Assembly: GCF_001678845.1 (NCBI RefSeq)
Contig: NZ_MAIQ01000002.1
Span: 310,001-374,000, forward strand
Origin: Christensenella intestinihominis
GTDB lineage: Bacteria; Bacillota; Clostridia; Christensenellales; Christensenellaceae
Direction of reading: 5' to 3'
DNA length: 64,000 bases
This document shows, piece after piece, positions 43,601 through 51,979 of the stretch. The notes beneath the pieces were generated by a model that was given only the letters and a program-made list of their open reading frames with translations, had not been told where the DNA came from and did not search any database. Each line of letters begins with the position of its first letter. Within the stretch, counting starts at the first letter, position 1. Made by a program: the position numbers and the translations under genes.

Positions 43601-45358
43601 GCCGTTTACATAGCTTACATTATAATTCTTTGTTTCCAACGCGCCCGTGGGTACGATATTGTACGGGCCAACCGGGGACGTTTCGTCCGCCGCGCAGTCA
43701 AGCGCCACAGCAAGGCCGATCCCCTCCACAGAATCCGTTCCTTTCAGCCCGGACGAAGTGAAGCCGAACGCCGGGTTCGCTTTGCCGTACTCGCGCGTTT
43801 CATTGTTTGCCGTAATGACAAGGTTCTCCTTGCCGATGGTCAGCGTTCCCGGAATATATATAACTTCATATTGGCCGGTTACGTTTTTACCGTTTGCATT
43901 TTTGATAACCGGGGCCTTTTTGGTAAACGTTACATTATAGGTTCCGGCATTCGTCCCGCTTCCCTGCGCCTGGACGCCGGTTATGGTCAGGCCTTCGGGT
44001 ACGCCCGTATATCCGGTTACCGTTTGTACCGCGCCGTTATAGACTTTAGTATCGTCGCTGTTTGCCGTTAATGTGATTTTTGTGACCGGAACAATTTTTG
44101 CATATACGTCGAAGCTGGAGGAAACGCGTTCAAAGGAGGCGGAAACCACTTCCTTATCCGTCTTGGTACCGTCTTCCAGCAAATACCAGCCGTCGAACGC
44201 ATAGCCCTCCGGAACATTGTAGGCATATTCCGTGACCGGGGCCTTATCTTCCACAGTTTTGGAATCGAGCAGCGAGGAACCGTCCGTATCATAGAACCGG
44301 ACCGTATGCTCCACGGTTGTTTTATAAACCACGCCGTCTACATGGTAGCCGTCTGTGCCGTCGTACTTCACAACATACCAGCGCACCGCTTCGTTTTCGC
44401 CGACGAACCCCGAATAATCCGGGATATTCACCAGGTATTCCGCAACGCCGTCCCCGGAATTGTTATACACCGGGATTGGAGTAGATTTAAGAATCGTGCC
44501 CTTGCCGACCTTTTTATAATTCGCCGGCTTGTCCGGTTTTGCACTTCCGGGCGGGGTAAGGCCGTCTTTCAGGATATAATAGGTTGCGGGACGTGTTTCC
44601 ACGGCTACCGTCGGGTCCGGGTTGATTTCCGGGAGCGAGGCCAGGCCAAACACCGCGTGGAAGGTCACATCGCTGTTTCCCATGATATAAGTATAGCCGC
44701 CGCGATAGAACCGTTCCGAAGCCACCAACTCCTGGTATTGATCGGACGTATTGACTATTTTATCCTTGTCGCTGGTGCTCCAGCCGATGAAAATATGCTT
44801 GCCGCTTTGGTCGTGCGTCGCCGTTTTATCGCCGTCCAGCACGGTTACTTTAACTCCCTGCGCATAGGTTTGGGAATCGCTGGGCGCGGTAAAATATCCG
44901 TCCGAATCATAGGTCACCGCATATTCCGCGGGCGCGGGGCCGCTTTGTCCCAGCAAATTCATCGCCGGGGGTTCCGCTCCGGCCGCAACGGCGGATTCCG
45001 TCGGGCCTGCTTCGTTTTGTGGTTCCTGCGTTTCCTGCGGCTCGGTCGGCTGCGGTTCTATGGTTTGTTCCGCCTCTGCTGTCGGTTCCGCAGACAATTC
45101 CGCCGTTGGTTCCGCGCTTTCGGATACGGACGGCTCTGCCGACTGCCCTGTCCCTGCCGCCGGGTCAACGGACGGCTCAATGGATGGTTCAACGGACGGT
45201 TCCGCATTTACCGCCGTTCCTGCCGCCGCGTCTTGTTCCGTAGCAAACGCTGAAATGTTAAGCGCCGATACGAAAAACACTACAGCCAGCGCAACCACCA
45301 GCATCTTTTTCCAATTAATTTTATATTTTTTCGACCTCTCTGACCTCTTTGCCCTCAT
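40670..45358 (-). CDS. Giant surface protein with tandem MBG repeats and C-terminal membrane anchor
   Basis: A 1562-residue secreted protein. The signal peptide is near residues 20-40 (MLVVALAVVFFVSALNISAFA), then a Pro/Glu/Ser/Thr linker and InlB/Listeria-type beta-grasp repeats (FIGWSTSDKD, FDGWYLLEDGT). MBG domains follow: four tandem units of about 163 residues, each beginning near LVITANNETREYGKANPAF, plus a final diverged unit. A PTT linker (about 18 triplets) leads to a helix, a KKKKEEEEDE cytoplasmic stretch and two more helices. No LPXTG motif is present, so anchoring is by the membrane helices. ATG 45358 follows AAAGGAGCCAAAG. The likely role is adhesion or surface layer. Confidence 0.9.
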   Translation of the reverse strand: MRAKRSERSKKYKINWKKMLVVALAVVFFVSALNISAFATEQDAAAGTAVNAEPSVEPSIEPSVDPAAGTGQSAEPSVSESAEPTAELSAEPTAEAEQTIEPQPTEPQETQEPQNEAGPTESAVAAGAEPPAMNLLGQSGPAPAEYAVTYDSDGYFTAPSDSQTYAQGVKVTVLDGDKTATHDQSGKHIFIGWSTSDKDKIVNTSDQYQELVASERFYRGGYTYIMGNSDVTFHAVFGLASLPEINPDPTVAVETRPATYYILKDGLTPPGSAKPDKPANYKKVGKGTILKSTPIPVYNNSGDGVAEYLVNIPDYSGFVGENEAVRWYVVKYDGTDGYHVDGVVYKTTVEHTVRFYDTDGSSLLDSKTVEDKAPVTEYAYNVPEGYAFDGWYLLEDGTKTDKEVVSASFERVSSSFDVYAKIVPVTKITLTANSDDTKVYNGAVQTVTGYTGVPEGLTITGVQAQGSGTNAGTYNVTFTKKAPVIKNANGKNVTGQYEVIYIPGTLTIGKENLVITANNETREYGKANPAFGFTSSGLKGTDSVEGIGLAVALDCAADETSPVGPYNIVPTGALETKNYNVSYVNGTLTITNSTALTVEATPYRETYDGAAHDGITGSTPSVEGAAITYSTDGVNYSPEMPQFTDAGSYPVYVKAEAPNYNPAITQVNAVIGKAGLVITANNETREYGEANPAFGFTPSELKGTDSVEGIGLAVALDCAADETSTVGPYDIVPSGALETKNYNVSYVNGTLTIRNSGTLGISATPYHGTYDGAAHGGITGFTPSVEGAAITYSTDGVNYSPEMPRFTDAGSYPVYVKAHADNYDDAVTTVTATIGKENLVITANNETREYGKANPAFGFTSSGLKGTDSIEGIGLAVALDCAADETSPVGPYDIVPSGALETKNYNVSYVNGKLTITNSTALTVEATPYQGTYDGAAHGGITGFTPSVEGAAITYSTDGVNYSPEMPQFTDAGSYPVYVKAHADNYDDAVTTVTVSIGKAGLTITANNETREYGKANPAFGFTPSGLKGTDSIEGIGLVVALDCAADETSPVGPYDIVPSGALETKNYNVSYVNGKLTIADSTALTVEATPYRETYDGAAQDGITGFPPSVEGAAITYSTDGVNYSPEMPRFTDAGDYPVYVKAHADNYDDAVTTVTVSIGKAGLVITADDKSKVYGQDNPAFTVSYDGLVNDESEAVLSGTLAYDCAAGALSPVGDYDITPGGLASGNYEISFVAGALTVTPKPATVTAEDKTKTAGAADPVLTATVEGLVGNDVLNYALNRDAGEDVGTYAIRVALGDNPNYSVKTLDAVLNITAVTAPTTPTTPTTPTTPTTPTTPTTPTTPTTPTTPTTPTTPTTPTTPTAPTAPTAPAAPAAVDDTTPAAPAAPADTVTIPDNQTPLAGNPDGGTGQEPVTIEDNPTPLAGGIGQASWALLNLLLAIATGIIMIVLLIGYFFGKKKKEEEEDETVQSRTVRREEEEEEGKLKRKGLVRLLSIIPTVVAIVAFILTENIWNPMVWTDQWTLLMAVIAVVQVVVAVFTKKSRKDKEDEEPEDKLHAEHA
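41221..41410. repeat. 9-bp minisatellite encoding the PTT linker
   Basis: About twenty copies of a GGCGTCGTG/GGCGTTGTA-type 9-mer in frame with the surface protein. Third-position changes mark recent duplications. Slippage would lengthen or shorten the stalk without shifting the frame. Confidence 0.85.
41881..43836. repeat. Four tandem 489-bp repeats inside the MBG gene
   Basis: Equivalent positions fall at 41881, 42370, 42859, 43348 and 43837, exactly 489 bp apart (163 codons). The copies differ by scattered substitutions only. The exact period at DNA level shows recent expansion and offers sites for recombination. Confidence 0.92.
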
Positions 45359-45405
45359 CTTTGGCTCCTTTCCCATCGGTACACTGGCATGGTTCCCGAT
45401 TATTG

Positions 45406-45843
45406 CTACAGGTTGCTCTCTTCCGCCGCGCTGTCTATCAGCTTAATCAGCTCGAGTGCACTCCGGAACTGTCTCGTTTCATTCTTTTCAGACCATACAA
45501 CCTGCCCTTGCCAGGTTGCGTTCTGCCGGTACATGACCTGCACGATAAACGTGGCTTTTTTCCCTGTTGGATTGGTGTCCGTTATCTTATCCTGGTTCAT
45601 CGTTTGCTCCGTTTCCTTTTTCGCGGCATTTCCCCAACTTTTCTTTCCGAACACACGGAATTGTGTAGAAGCGGCGGGATACTTGATTTTTTCAAACACA
45701 TTTTCCAGGCTGGAGCACAGCTGATTGACATCTGAAAAGTGTACTCCCTGCCGGAGGGCCATATTGTAGGTTCTTCCTTCCAACGCGCCGCGGCCCCATG
45801 CGTCAATACAAACCCGAATTTTTTTCACTGCTGCTTCTAGCAC
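45406..45843 (-). CDS. Unknown 145-residue protein upstream of the MBG surface protein
   Basis: GTG 45843 is preferred: AAGG lies ahead of it and a promoter ends just upstream. The protein is soluble, about 145 residues, with two similar-sized halves. One contains RVCIDAWGRGALEGRTYNMAL and FSDVNQLCSSLENVFEKI; the other FIVQVMYRQNATWQGQVVWSEKNETRQFRSALELIKLIDSA. Both look like strand-rich stretches followed by a helix. No signal peptide is present. It shares a transcript with the surface protein, 47 bases away, so a role in its expression or assembly is plausible. I do not recognise the family. Confidence 0.7.
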   Translation of the reverse strand: MLEAAVKKIRVCIDAWGRGALEGRTYNMALRQGVHFSDVNQLCSSLENVFEKIKYPAASTQFRVFGKKSWGNAAKKETEQTMNQDKITDTNPTGKKATFIVQVMYRQNATWQGQVVWSEKNETRQFRSALELIKLIDSAAEESNL

Positions 45844-45909
45844 GATGTAATACCTTACCTTTCTTATATGATTTATTTTAAGAACCGCCGGTCTCAAAAC
45901 CGGTCTCAA

Positions 45910-45938
45910 TTTCTACAAATTTTTCTTTTTTTTGACAA
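45910..45938 (-). promoter_or_regulatory. Candidate promoter of the MBG operon
   Basis: Minus-strand TTGTCA (45933-45938), 17 bp, TAGAAA (45910-45915). A 12-bp stem with one mismatch (45950-45979) lies just upstream. Otherwise the 45844-46167 gap holds nothing I can name. Confidence 0.5.
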
Positions 45939-46167
45939 TTTGCATGAAAAACCCGCAGAAAGCTTTCTTTCCGCGGGTTCCCGTCCTCAAATTCCGGATT
46001 TGCTTTTTTGAAAAAGGCAGGCGCCGGGGGGAAATGTACCCGGCTGTATTTTACCATTGAACCGAAGGGAAGCTTGCGATAGGATAGGGTATAGAAGTAT
46101 TTCGGGAAATCCAGGGACCCGGCAAGGCCCCGGCAAACCGTTCCCGTACAACCTATGGAGGATAACG

Positions 46168-46383
46168 ATGCGTAATTTAAGTGAATTTTGTACCTGCCGC
46201 GATATTGCCTGCAAGCTGCATCCAACCCGGCACGATAAAGGATGCGCGCCATGCATCCGTAAGAATCTTAATTCAAGGGAAATCCCTTCCTGTTTTTTTA
46301 ATTTGCTGGATCATGCGGGACATCCGGACGGATATTCTTTTGAAGAGTTTGCGAACCTTGTATCGGCCGAACGTGCAAAATAG
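46168..46383 (+). CDS. Small Cys-rich protein (DUF6485-like)
   Basis: A 71-residue protein with seven cysteines, mostly in CTCRDIACKLH, CAPCIRKN and CFF. The pattern CxCxxxxCxxH...CxxC...C resembles DUF6485 proteins of anaerobes and would suit a metal or Fe-S site. ATG 46168 follows GGAGGATAACG, which is decisive against the longer frame from 46057. It is closed by a terminator and divergent from the MBG operon. No function is known to me. Confidence 0.75.
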   Translation: MRNLSEFCTCRDIACKLHPTRHDKGCAPCIRKNLNSREIPSCFFNLLDHAGHPDGYSFEEFANLVSAERAK

Positions 46384-46463
46384 CCCGCCCGGTTCCGGGC
46401 GGCGAATTCCGGGCCTCTCTCCGCTATTGCGACGCTTATTGTGTTACATGGATTTCCAGAGCC

Positions 46464-46498
46464 AGAAAGGTATCATTTCTATGATGCCTTTCTTTTTT
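46464..46498 (+). terminator. Terminator of the DUF6485-like gene
   Basis: A 13-bp stem (46464-46476 with 46481-46493) followed by T6. An earlier GC hairpin GCCCGCCCGG/CCGGGCGGC lies at the stop codon. Confidence 0.85.
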
Positions 46499-46651
46499 GT
46501 ACACGACTCCTGTTTTCAGCCGGATAACTTTATTCCATAGTAATTTCTTTTCCCTTTTGCAAAATATTTCTTTTATTTTATTGTAATTATGCTATACTAT
46601 AAAAAATAAATCAAATAAAATACACTTTTTTCGATTGGAATTTATTGTATT

Positions 46652-47410
46652 ATGAAAAAAACAGCTTTGAACCGCAGAGACGAAATTGCAAAAGCGCTGA
46701 TGCAGGACGGCGAGATCGGCACACAGGCCCTCGCGCAAAAATATGGGGTATCCGTGGAGACGATCCGCAAGGACCTTTTATACCTGCAGGAAAACGGCAT
46801 CGCCAAAAAGGGATATGGCGGCGCGGTGGTCTGTTCGGAGTGGAACGAACAGAGCTTCGGGCAGAAGGCCGTCGAGCACCAGGCGGAAAAGGCCCGGATT
46901 GCCGGACGGGCGCTTGACTTCGTCTGCGACGGCGATATTGTCATACTGGATTCCGGCAGCACGGTGGCCGCGCTTGCAAAACAATTGTTTACCAGGAAGC
47001 GGCTTACTGTCTTTACCAATTCGCTGCATGCCGTCCAGGCCCTTTCTTCGGCGGACGCCAGGATTTATTTGCTCGGCGGCGCTTTGCAGCCTACGAGCAA
47101 TGCATCAACCGGCCACTGGGCGCTGCAGGCGTTGGCGGAAATCAGGGCAAACGTCGCCTTCCTCGGCACGAGCGGCTTTTACGACAGGCGTGGCCCGTGC
47201 GTGGAAAACTTTGGTGAAAGCGAAGTGAAAAAGGCGATGATTCGTTCCGCAAACAAATCCATATTGCTTGCCGATTCCAGCAAGGCGCAGCAGGGGGCGA
47301 TGATCCAGTTTGCCGGTTGGGAAGAGGTCGGCCTCTGGATCACGGACGAGGGCGTTGAACGGGAAACGCTGGACGAAATCAGCAAGGAAACCGAGGTAAT
47401 CGTCATTTGA
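46652..47410 (+). CDS. DeoR-family transcriptional regulator
   Basis: A 252-residue regulator. The N-terminal winged helix (DGEIGTQALAQKYGVSVETIRKDLLYLQENG) is followed by the DeoR sugar-phosphate sensor domain with DIVILDSGSTVAALAKQL and the phosphate-site LADSSKAQQGAM near the end. It heads the glycyl radical operon with an AT-rich promoter region (TATACT around 46592) and weak GGAA ribosome binding site. The family usually represses sugar catabolism and is released by a phosphorylated intermediate, which fits the PfkB kinase in the same operon. Confidence 0.93.
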   Translation: MKKTALNRRDEIAKALMQDGEIGTQALAQKYGVSVETIRKDLLYLQENGIAKKGYGGAVVCSEWNEQSFGQKAVEHQAEKARIAGRALDFVCDGDIVILDSGSTVAALAKQLFTRKRLTVFTNSLHAVQALSSADARIYLLGGALQPTSNASTGHWALQALAEIRANVAFLGTSGFYDRRGPCVENFGESEVKKAMIRSANKSILLADSSKAQQGAMIQFAGWEEVGLWITDEGVERETLDEISKETEVIVI

Positions 47411-48324
47411 GCGGAAACCAATTACACGGAATGATTTTCGGGATACAGCGATTTTCAATCGACGACGGCCCCGGCATTCGTACCGCCGTTTTCCTCAAGG
47501 GCTGCAACATGCGCTGCGCCTGGTGCCACAACCCGGAAAGCCTGCGCGGCGGGCCGGAACTGCTGTACCAGGAATCGAGGTGCGGCCAGTGCGGCGCCTG
47601 CATGGCGGTATGCCCGCAAAAGGCGCACCTGGTGCAGAACGGCAAGCACACCTTTGACCGGAGCCTGTGCGTCGGCTGCGCAAAATGCGCCGCTGCCTGC
47701 ACGGCAGGCGCGCTTGTTTTGGCGGGAACCATGGCCTCCCCTTCCGAGGTTGTTTCCGAGGCGCTGCGGGACATGCGCTATTACAGGACGTCGGGCGGCG
47801 GGCTGACCATTTCGGGCGGAGAGCCGATGTGCCAGCCCGCGTTTACCCTCGCGGTTGCAAGGCTGGCCAAAAAAGCGGGGCTGGACGTGGCCATCGAGAC
47901 CAACGCAAGCGCCCCTTTTTCCGGCTATTCGGGGCTCCTGCCCTATACCGATTTATTCCTTGTGGATTATAAAATGACGGACGAGGAAATGCATTTGCGG
48001 TATACGGGCGTTCCGGCCGGGGCCGTGCTGGAAACCATACAAAAACTGGACAGGGCCGGGGCGAGAATGGTGCTGCGCTGCCCCGTGATCCCCACCCTGA
48101 ACGATACCGACGCCCATTTCCGGGCGATTGCCGCGCTGACGGCAACGCACCAAAATATATTGGGATTTGAGCTGATGCCCTATCATAGCATGGGGCGGTC
48201 CAAGGCAAGGCGGCTGGGGGCCGCCGCGCCGGAATTTACAGTGCCGGACGGGGAAACGGTTGATTTTTGGAGAAGCAGGGTCCTTGCGTTCGGCGGAAAG
48301 GAATGGAACGGGGCTTATGAATGA
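47407..48324 (+). CDS. Glycyl radical enzyme activase (radical SAM)
   Basis: Installs the glycyl radical on the partner enzyme using S-adenosylmethionine. The 305-residue protein has the radical SAM cluster CNMRCAWC near residue 35, preceded by the activase phrase FSIDDGPGIRTAVFLKGC, and a ferredoxin-like insert with two 4Fe-4S motifs (CGQCGACMAVCP, CVGCAKCAAAC). That insert is found in PflC/CutD/HpdA-type activases but not in PflA. TTG 47407 overlaps the DeoR stop (TTGA); ATG 47431 is the alternative. The GRE gene overlaps its end by eight bases. Confidence 0.95.
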   Translation: MSGNQLHGMIFGIQRFSIDDGPGIRTAVFLKGCNMRCAWCHNPESLRGGPELLYQESRCGQCGACMAVCPQKAHLVQNGKHTFDRSLCVGCAKCAAACTAGALVLAGTMASPSEVVSEALRDMRYYRTSGGGLTISGGEPMCQPAFTLAVARLAKKAGLDVAIETNASAPFSGYSGLLPYTDLFLVDYKMTDEEMHLRYTGVPAGAVLETIQKLDRAGARMVLRCPVIPTLNDTDAHFRAIAALTATHQNILGFELMPYHSMGRSKARRLGAAAPEFTVPDGETVDFWRSRVLAFGGKEWNGAYE

Positions 48325-50710
48325 ACGAATCGAGGCTATGAGGAAAAACGTTGAGGCGCTGAACCATGCGGGCGTGAGAAAGACCTTTTTCTATGAGCTG
48401 GCTTACAGGTCTCTCGCCGCGACCCGCGGGGAAAGCATCCAGCTGCGGCGCGCCAAGGCGCAGGCATATATCCTGGACAACGCGCCGCTGGCCGTGCTGC
48501 CGTATGAGCTGATTGCCGGAAGCATGACGGGGCTGTGCCCTGTTTCCGGGGAAGAAATTCCTTACCCGGAGCAGCGCGCCATGGCCGCCGGTATCATCGA
48601 AAAATACCTCGCCGGGAAAAAGCAGGCGGAACGGGAACCGGCGGCAAAAAGGAACCGGGTAAAGACCTTTGAAGAGGAGTTTACCACCAAAAAGAGCCGC
48701 TGGACGCTTATGGGCCGCGTTTACCATGACGGCTGCATCACGTTTGAGGACCTGCAAAAGCTGATTGCCGATATGCAGGAGGAATTCCGGGACGCGGATA
48801 TCGAAAAATATGAAATCGGGCGCGAGCTGGAACGGGGGTTCAAAATCGATTACGGCGAGGACGTGCGCCGGGAGATCGATTCCCTTCCGTGGTTTGCCGC
48901 CAACCACCTCAGCCTGAATTACGGGCGCATCATAAAGCAGGGCTTCGGCGCTCTGCTGTCGGAGATCGACAGGCTTACGCAGCGGGATACGCTAAGCGGG
49001 GAGCAGCGGGAATATTACCTTTGCGCAAAAACAGTTGCGGAGGCCGCCAGCCGCTTTATCGGGCGTTATGCCGCCGAGCTGCGGAAATGCAGCGGGCAGG
49101 AGCAGCAGCCGCGGAAACGGGAGCTTGCGGAAATGGCGGATATTGCGGACGCGATCACGCTCCGTCCGGCCCGTTCCTTCCGCGAGGCCGTCCAGTTTGT
49201 CTGGCTGCTGCACATCATGGCCAGTTTCTGCTGGAGCTCCGCGCTGTCGTTCGGGCGGTTCGACCAATATATGCGGGATTATTACGAAAACGATATTGCA
49301 AAGGGCGTAATCAGCGAGGACGAGGCAAAGGAATTGTTATGCTGCCTGTGGCTGAAAATCAACGAGCCCAAAATGCAGACCGTGCAAAGCATGACCCTGG
49401 GCGGCGTTACGGCGGACGGTGCTAACGCCGTAAGCAGCCTGACGGCGCTGTGCCTCGAGGTGACGCGCGAAATGCGGCTGCCCTACCCCAACATCGGGCT
49501 GCGCATCCACAGCCAAAACCCGGAATGGCTCTATGATTTGGCGATTGAGTCCATCAAGGCGGGCAGCGGCCAGCCGATGATCCTCAACGACGCCGTATGG
49601 ATTGAAAACCTTAAGAAACTCGGCTATGCGGACAAATACGCCAACGATTACTACAACATGGGCTGCGTGGAGATCATGGTCCCCGGGAAGCAGCCAAACT
49701 GGGGCGTAACCGACCCGATTGCCTTTCCCATGCTGTTTGAAGAAGTATTTTCAAAGTACCGCGCCGGGGAAACGGCGCTTGCGGACTTCGATTCCTTCCG
49801 CCGCGAATACAACCGCGTGCTGGAAAAAGCCGTGCTTGCGGACAAATCCGAAGCCGACAGCAAAATTTCACAGATTCCCGGCCGCTGTTATGACCCGCTG
49901 GCTTCCCTGATGATAGACGGCTGCCTCGAAAATGGCCGTGATATGTTCCAGGGTGGCAGCGAGCTTGGCGCCCATTGGTCTTTTTACGCCTACGGGCTTG
50001 GAACCGCGGCGGATGCGATGGCCGCCATCAAAAAGCACGTATACGACGACGGGCGTTTTTCCATCGGCCAGATGGCGGATATTTTGGAAAGCAACTTTGC
50101 CGGGAACGAGGAAATCCGCCTGTTCCTGGAAAACAGGACGTCCCATTACGGCAACGACCAGAACGATGTGGACGCCATTGCCAGGGGCATCCTTTCGGAA
50201 ATGAGCGACACGACGCTGCGGCTGAACTCCGCCTCCCAAAGGGATAAATATGTCAGCACGCTGTTCGGTTATTTTTTCCATATTTACCACGGGGAAATCA
50301 CGGGAGCGACCGCAAACGGCCGGCGGAGGGGCGAGCCGCTCAGCGACAGCATGGGACCGTCGCAGGGGAAGGACGTGAACGGGCCGACCAACCTGCTTAA
50401 CTCCGTCCTCAAGCTGGACCACGGAAACATTACGGGCGGGTATGCCCTGAACCTGAAGCTGAGCCCCGCGATCATCAAAAACGAGGCCGGAACCCGCGCC
50501 TTGAAGGCGCTTTTGCAGGCCTATATTGCGGACGGCGGCCCCCAGCTGCAGGCTTATCTTGTCGACGCGGAAGCGCTCAAACAGGCAAAGCGGGAGCCGG
50601 AGAAATACCGGAATTTGATTGTCAGGGTCGGCGGGTACTGCGAATATTTCGTGAACCTCGACGCCGCCCTGCAGGACGAGATCATTACGCGCACAGCCTA
50701 CGGCTTTTAA
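48317..50710 (+). CDS. Glycyl radical enzyme (PFL/dehydratase family), substrate unknown
   Basis: A 797-residue enzyme. The active-site loop reads YYNMGCVEIMVPGKQPNWG with the thiyl Cys at 450 followed by V-E, the Cys-x-Glu signature of dehydratase/lyase members, not the Cys-Cys of true pyruvate formate-lyase. The glycyl loop near the C terminus is IVRVGGYCEYF, with the radical on Gly 773. ATG 48317 overlaps the activase gene. Its companions are a SorE-like dehydrogenase and PfkB kinase, which suggests a polyol, sugar phosphate or similar diol substrate. The motif phrase after CVE (IMVPGKQ) differs from the GCVEP of glycerol, choline and hydroxyproline enzymes. Confidence 0.95.
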   Translation: MNERIEAMRKNVEALNHAGVRKTFFYELAYRSLAATRGESIQLRRAKAQAYILDNAPLAVLPYELIAGSMTGLCPVSGEEIPYPEQRAMAAGIIEKYLAGKKQAEREPAAKRNRVKTFEEEFTTKKSRWTLMGRVYHDGCITFEDLQKLIADMQEEFRDADIEKYEIGRELERGFKIDYGEDVRREIDSLPWFAANHLSLNYGRIIKQGFGALLSEIDRLTQRDTLSGEQREYYLCAKTVAEAASRFIGRYAAELRKCSGQEQQPRKRELAEMADIADAITLRPARSFREAVQFVWLLHIMASFCWSSALSFGRFDQYMRDYYENDIAKGVISEDEAKELLCCLWLKINEPKMQTVQSMTLGGVTADGANAVSSLTALCLEVTREMRLPYPNIGLRIHSQNPEWLYDLAIESIKAGSGQPMILNDAVWIENLKKLGYADKYANDYYNMGCVEIMVPGKQPNWGVTDPIAFPMLFEEVFSKYRAGETALADFDSFRREYNRVLEKAVLADKSEADSKISQIPGRCYDPLASLMIDGCLENGRDMFQGGSELGAHWSFYAYGLGTAADAMAAIKKHVYDDGRFSIGQMADILESNFAGNEEIRLFLENRTSHYGNDQNDVDAIARGILSEMSDTTLRLNSASQRDKYVSTLFGYFFHIYHGEITGATANGRRRGEPLSDSMGPSQGKDVNGPTNLLNSVLKLDHGNITGGYALNLKLSPAIIKNEAGTRALKALLQAYIADGGPQLQAYLVDAEALKQAKREPEKYRNLIVRVGGYCEYFVNLDAALQDEIITRTAYGF

Positions 50711-50725
50711 AAAAGGAGCGGACAG

Positions 50726-51979
50726 ATGAGAGTAAAAGCGGTTCGGTTATATGGGAAGGAAGATTTGCGGTTTGAAGAATTCGAGCTCGGGGAAATCCGC
50801 GACGATGAAATCCTTGCGCAGGTCATGACGGACAGTTTGTGTATGTCGAGTTATAAGGCGATGCTTATGGGCAGCGACCACCGGTGCATCCCGGAGGATA
50901 TCGGCGAAAACCCGGTTATTATGGGGCACGAGCTGTGCGCGCGCATTTTGCGGACGGGAGGTAAGGTAAGCAAGGATTATAAGCCCGGCGGCGTATTTGC
51001 GGTGCAGGCAAAAATGTTTTTCGGCGACGCAATCAAATCGCCCGGATATTGCTATCCGGCCTACGGCGGCAACGCGACCAGCGTGATCGTTCCCGCCGAG
51101 GTGATCGGGGGCGGGTATATCCTGCCCTTCGGGGGCGACGCTTACTTTAAGGCGTCGATGGCCGAACCGATTTCCTGCCTTGTTTCGGCGCTGCGTTCCG
51201 CTTTTCACCTTGCCCCCAACAACAAGGACCACATTATGGGCCTAAAGCCCGGCGGCAGCATGGCGATTCTGGCGGGCTGCGGGCCGATGGGCCTAGGCGC
51301 GGCCGAGGTTGCCATGTCTATGGAAAACCGTCCGGCAAGGATCGTTTTAACGGATATCGACGAAAAACGTGTTGCCCGCGCAAAAGCTTTGCTGAAAAGC
51401 AAAAACGGCGTAGAACTGGAAATTGTGAATACGGAGGGCGCGGCGGATATTTCCGCGTTCCTCGGCAACGGGCGCAACCGGTTTGACGACATCCTCGTGA
51501 TGGCCCCGGTTCCCGGCGTGATCGGTCAGGCCGATTCCCTTTCGGGGACCGACGCCTGTATCAATTTCTTCGCGGGCCCTACCCGGAAGGATTTTTATGC
51601 GCCCGTTAATTTTTACGACGTGCATTACAATTACAAGCATATTATCGGTACGTCCGGCGGGGACGTCGACGATATGAGGGAAGCCCTGCGGCTGATAGAA
51701 ACCGGGCAGATCGACGTATCCGTCCTGATTTCGCACATTGGCGGGCTGAACTGCGCCGCCGAAGCCACAAAAAACCTTCCCCGCATTCCCGGGGCGAAAA
51801 AGCTGATTTACTGCAACGCCGACCTGCCGCTTACGGCCATCGACGAGTTCGCCGAAAGGGGCCGTACCGACCCGTTTTTTGCGGATTTGCACGATATCTG
51901 CGCCCAAAACAACATGCTGTGGTGCAGGGAGGCGGAGGAGTATCTTCTGGAGCATGCCACACCCATTTTGGAGGACTGA
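50726..51979 (+). CDS. Zinc-binding dehydrogenase, SorE (sorbose-1-phosphate reductase)-like
   Basis: A 417-residue MDR-family enzyme. The N-terminal phrase VKAVRLYGKEDLRFEEFEL and LCMSSYKAMLMGSDHR resemble L-sorbose-1-phosphate reductase of enteric sor operons. GHELCARIL supplies a zinc-site region, and the nucleotide motif AILAGCGPMGLGAAEVAM lies near residue 180. It probably reduces or oxidises a keto sugar phosphate or related compound. It follows the GRE gene by 15 bases with GGAGCGGAC as ribosome binding site and is followed directly by a kinase. Confidence 0.87.
   Translation: MRVKAVRLYGKEDLRFEEFELGEIRDDEILAQVMTDSLCMSSYKAMLMGSDHRCIPEDIGENPVIMGHELCARILRTGGKVSKDYKPGGVFAVQAKMFFGDAIKSPGYCYPAYGGNATSVIVPAEVIGGGYILPFGGDAYFKASMAEPISCLVSALRSAFHLAPNNKDHIMGLKPGGSMAILAGCGPMGLGAAEVAMSMENRPARIVLTDIDEKRVARAKALLKSKNGVELEIVNTEGAADISAFLGNGRNRFDDILVMAPVPGVIGQADSLSGTDACINFFAGPTRKDFYAPVNFYDVHYNYKHIIGTSGGDVDDMREALRLIETGQIDVSVLISHIGGLNCAAEATKNLPRIPGAKKLIYCNADLPLTAIDEFAERGRTDPFFADLHDICAQNNMLWCREAEEYLLEHATPILED

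Noticed and set aside
41924-44071. A 715-codon plus-strand frame opposite the MBG gene, with four regular repeats.
   Set aside because: Its periodicity mirrors the tandem repeats of the real gene; composition is extreme (Arg/Ala/Val rich) and there is no start signal.
45950-45979. Hairpin with T tract on the minus strand upstream of the MBG operon.
   Set aside because: The best promoter lies downstream of it and no gene reads in from upstream, so neither terminator nor attenuator can be supported.
46010-46167. Possible riboswitch-like GC-rich leader before the DUF6485-like gene (GCAAACCGTTCCC resembled c-di-GMP-I elements).
   Set aside because: The conserved GGACGCAAAG core and tetraloop receptor could not be found, so no riboswitch is called.
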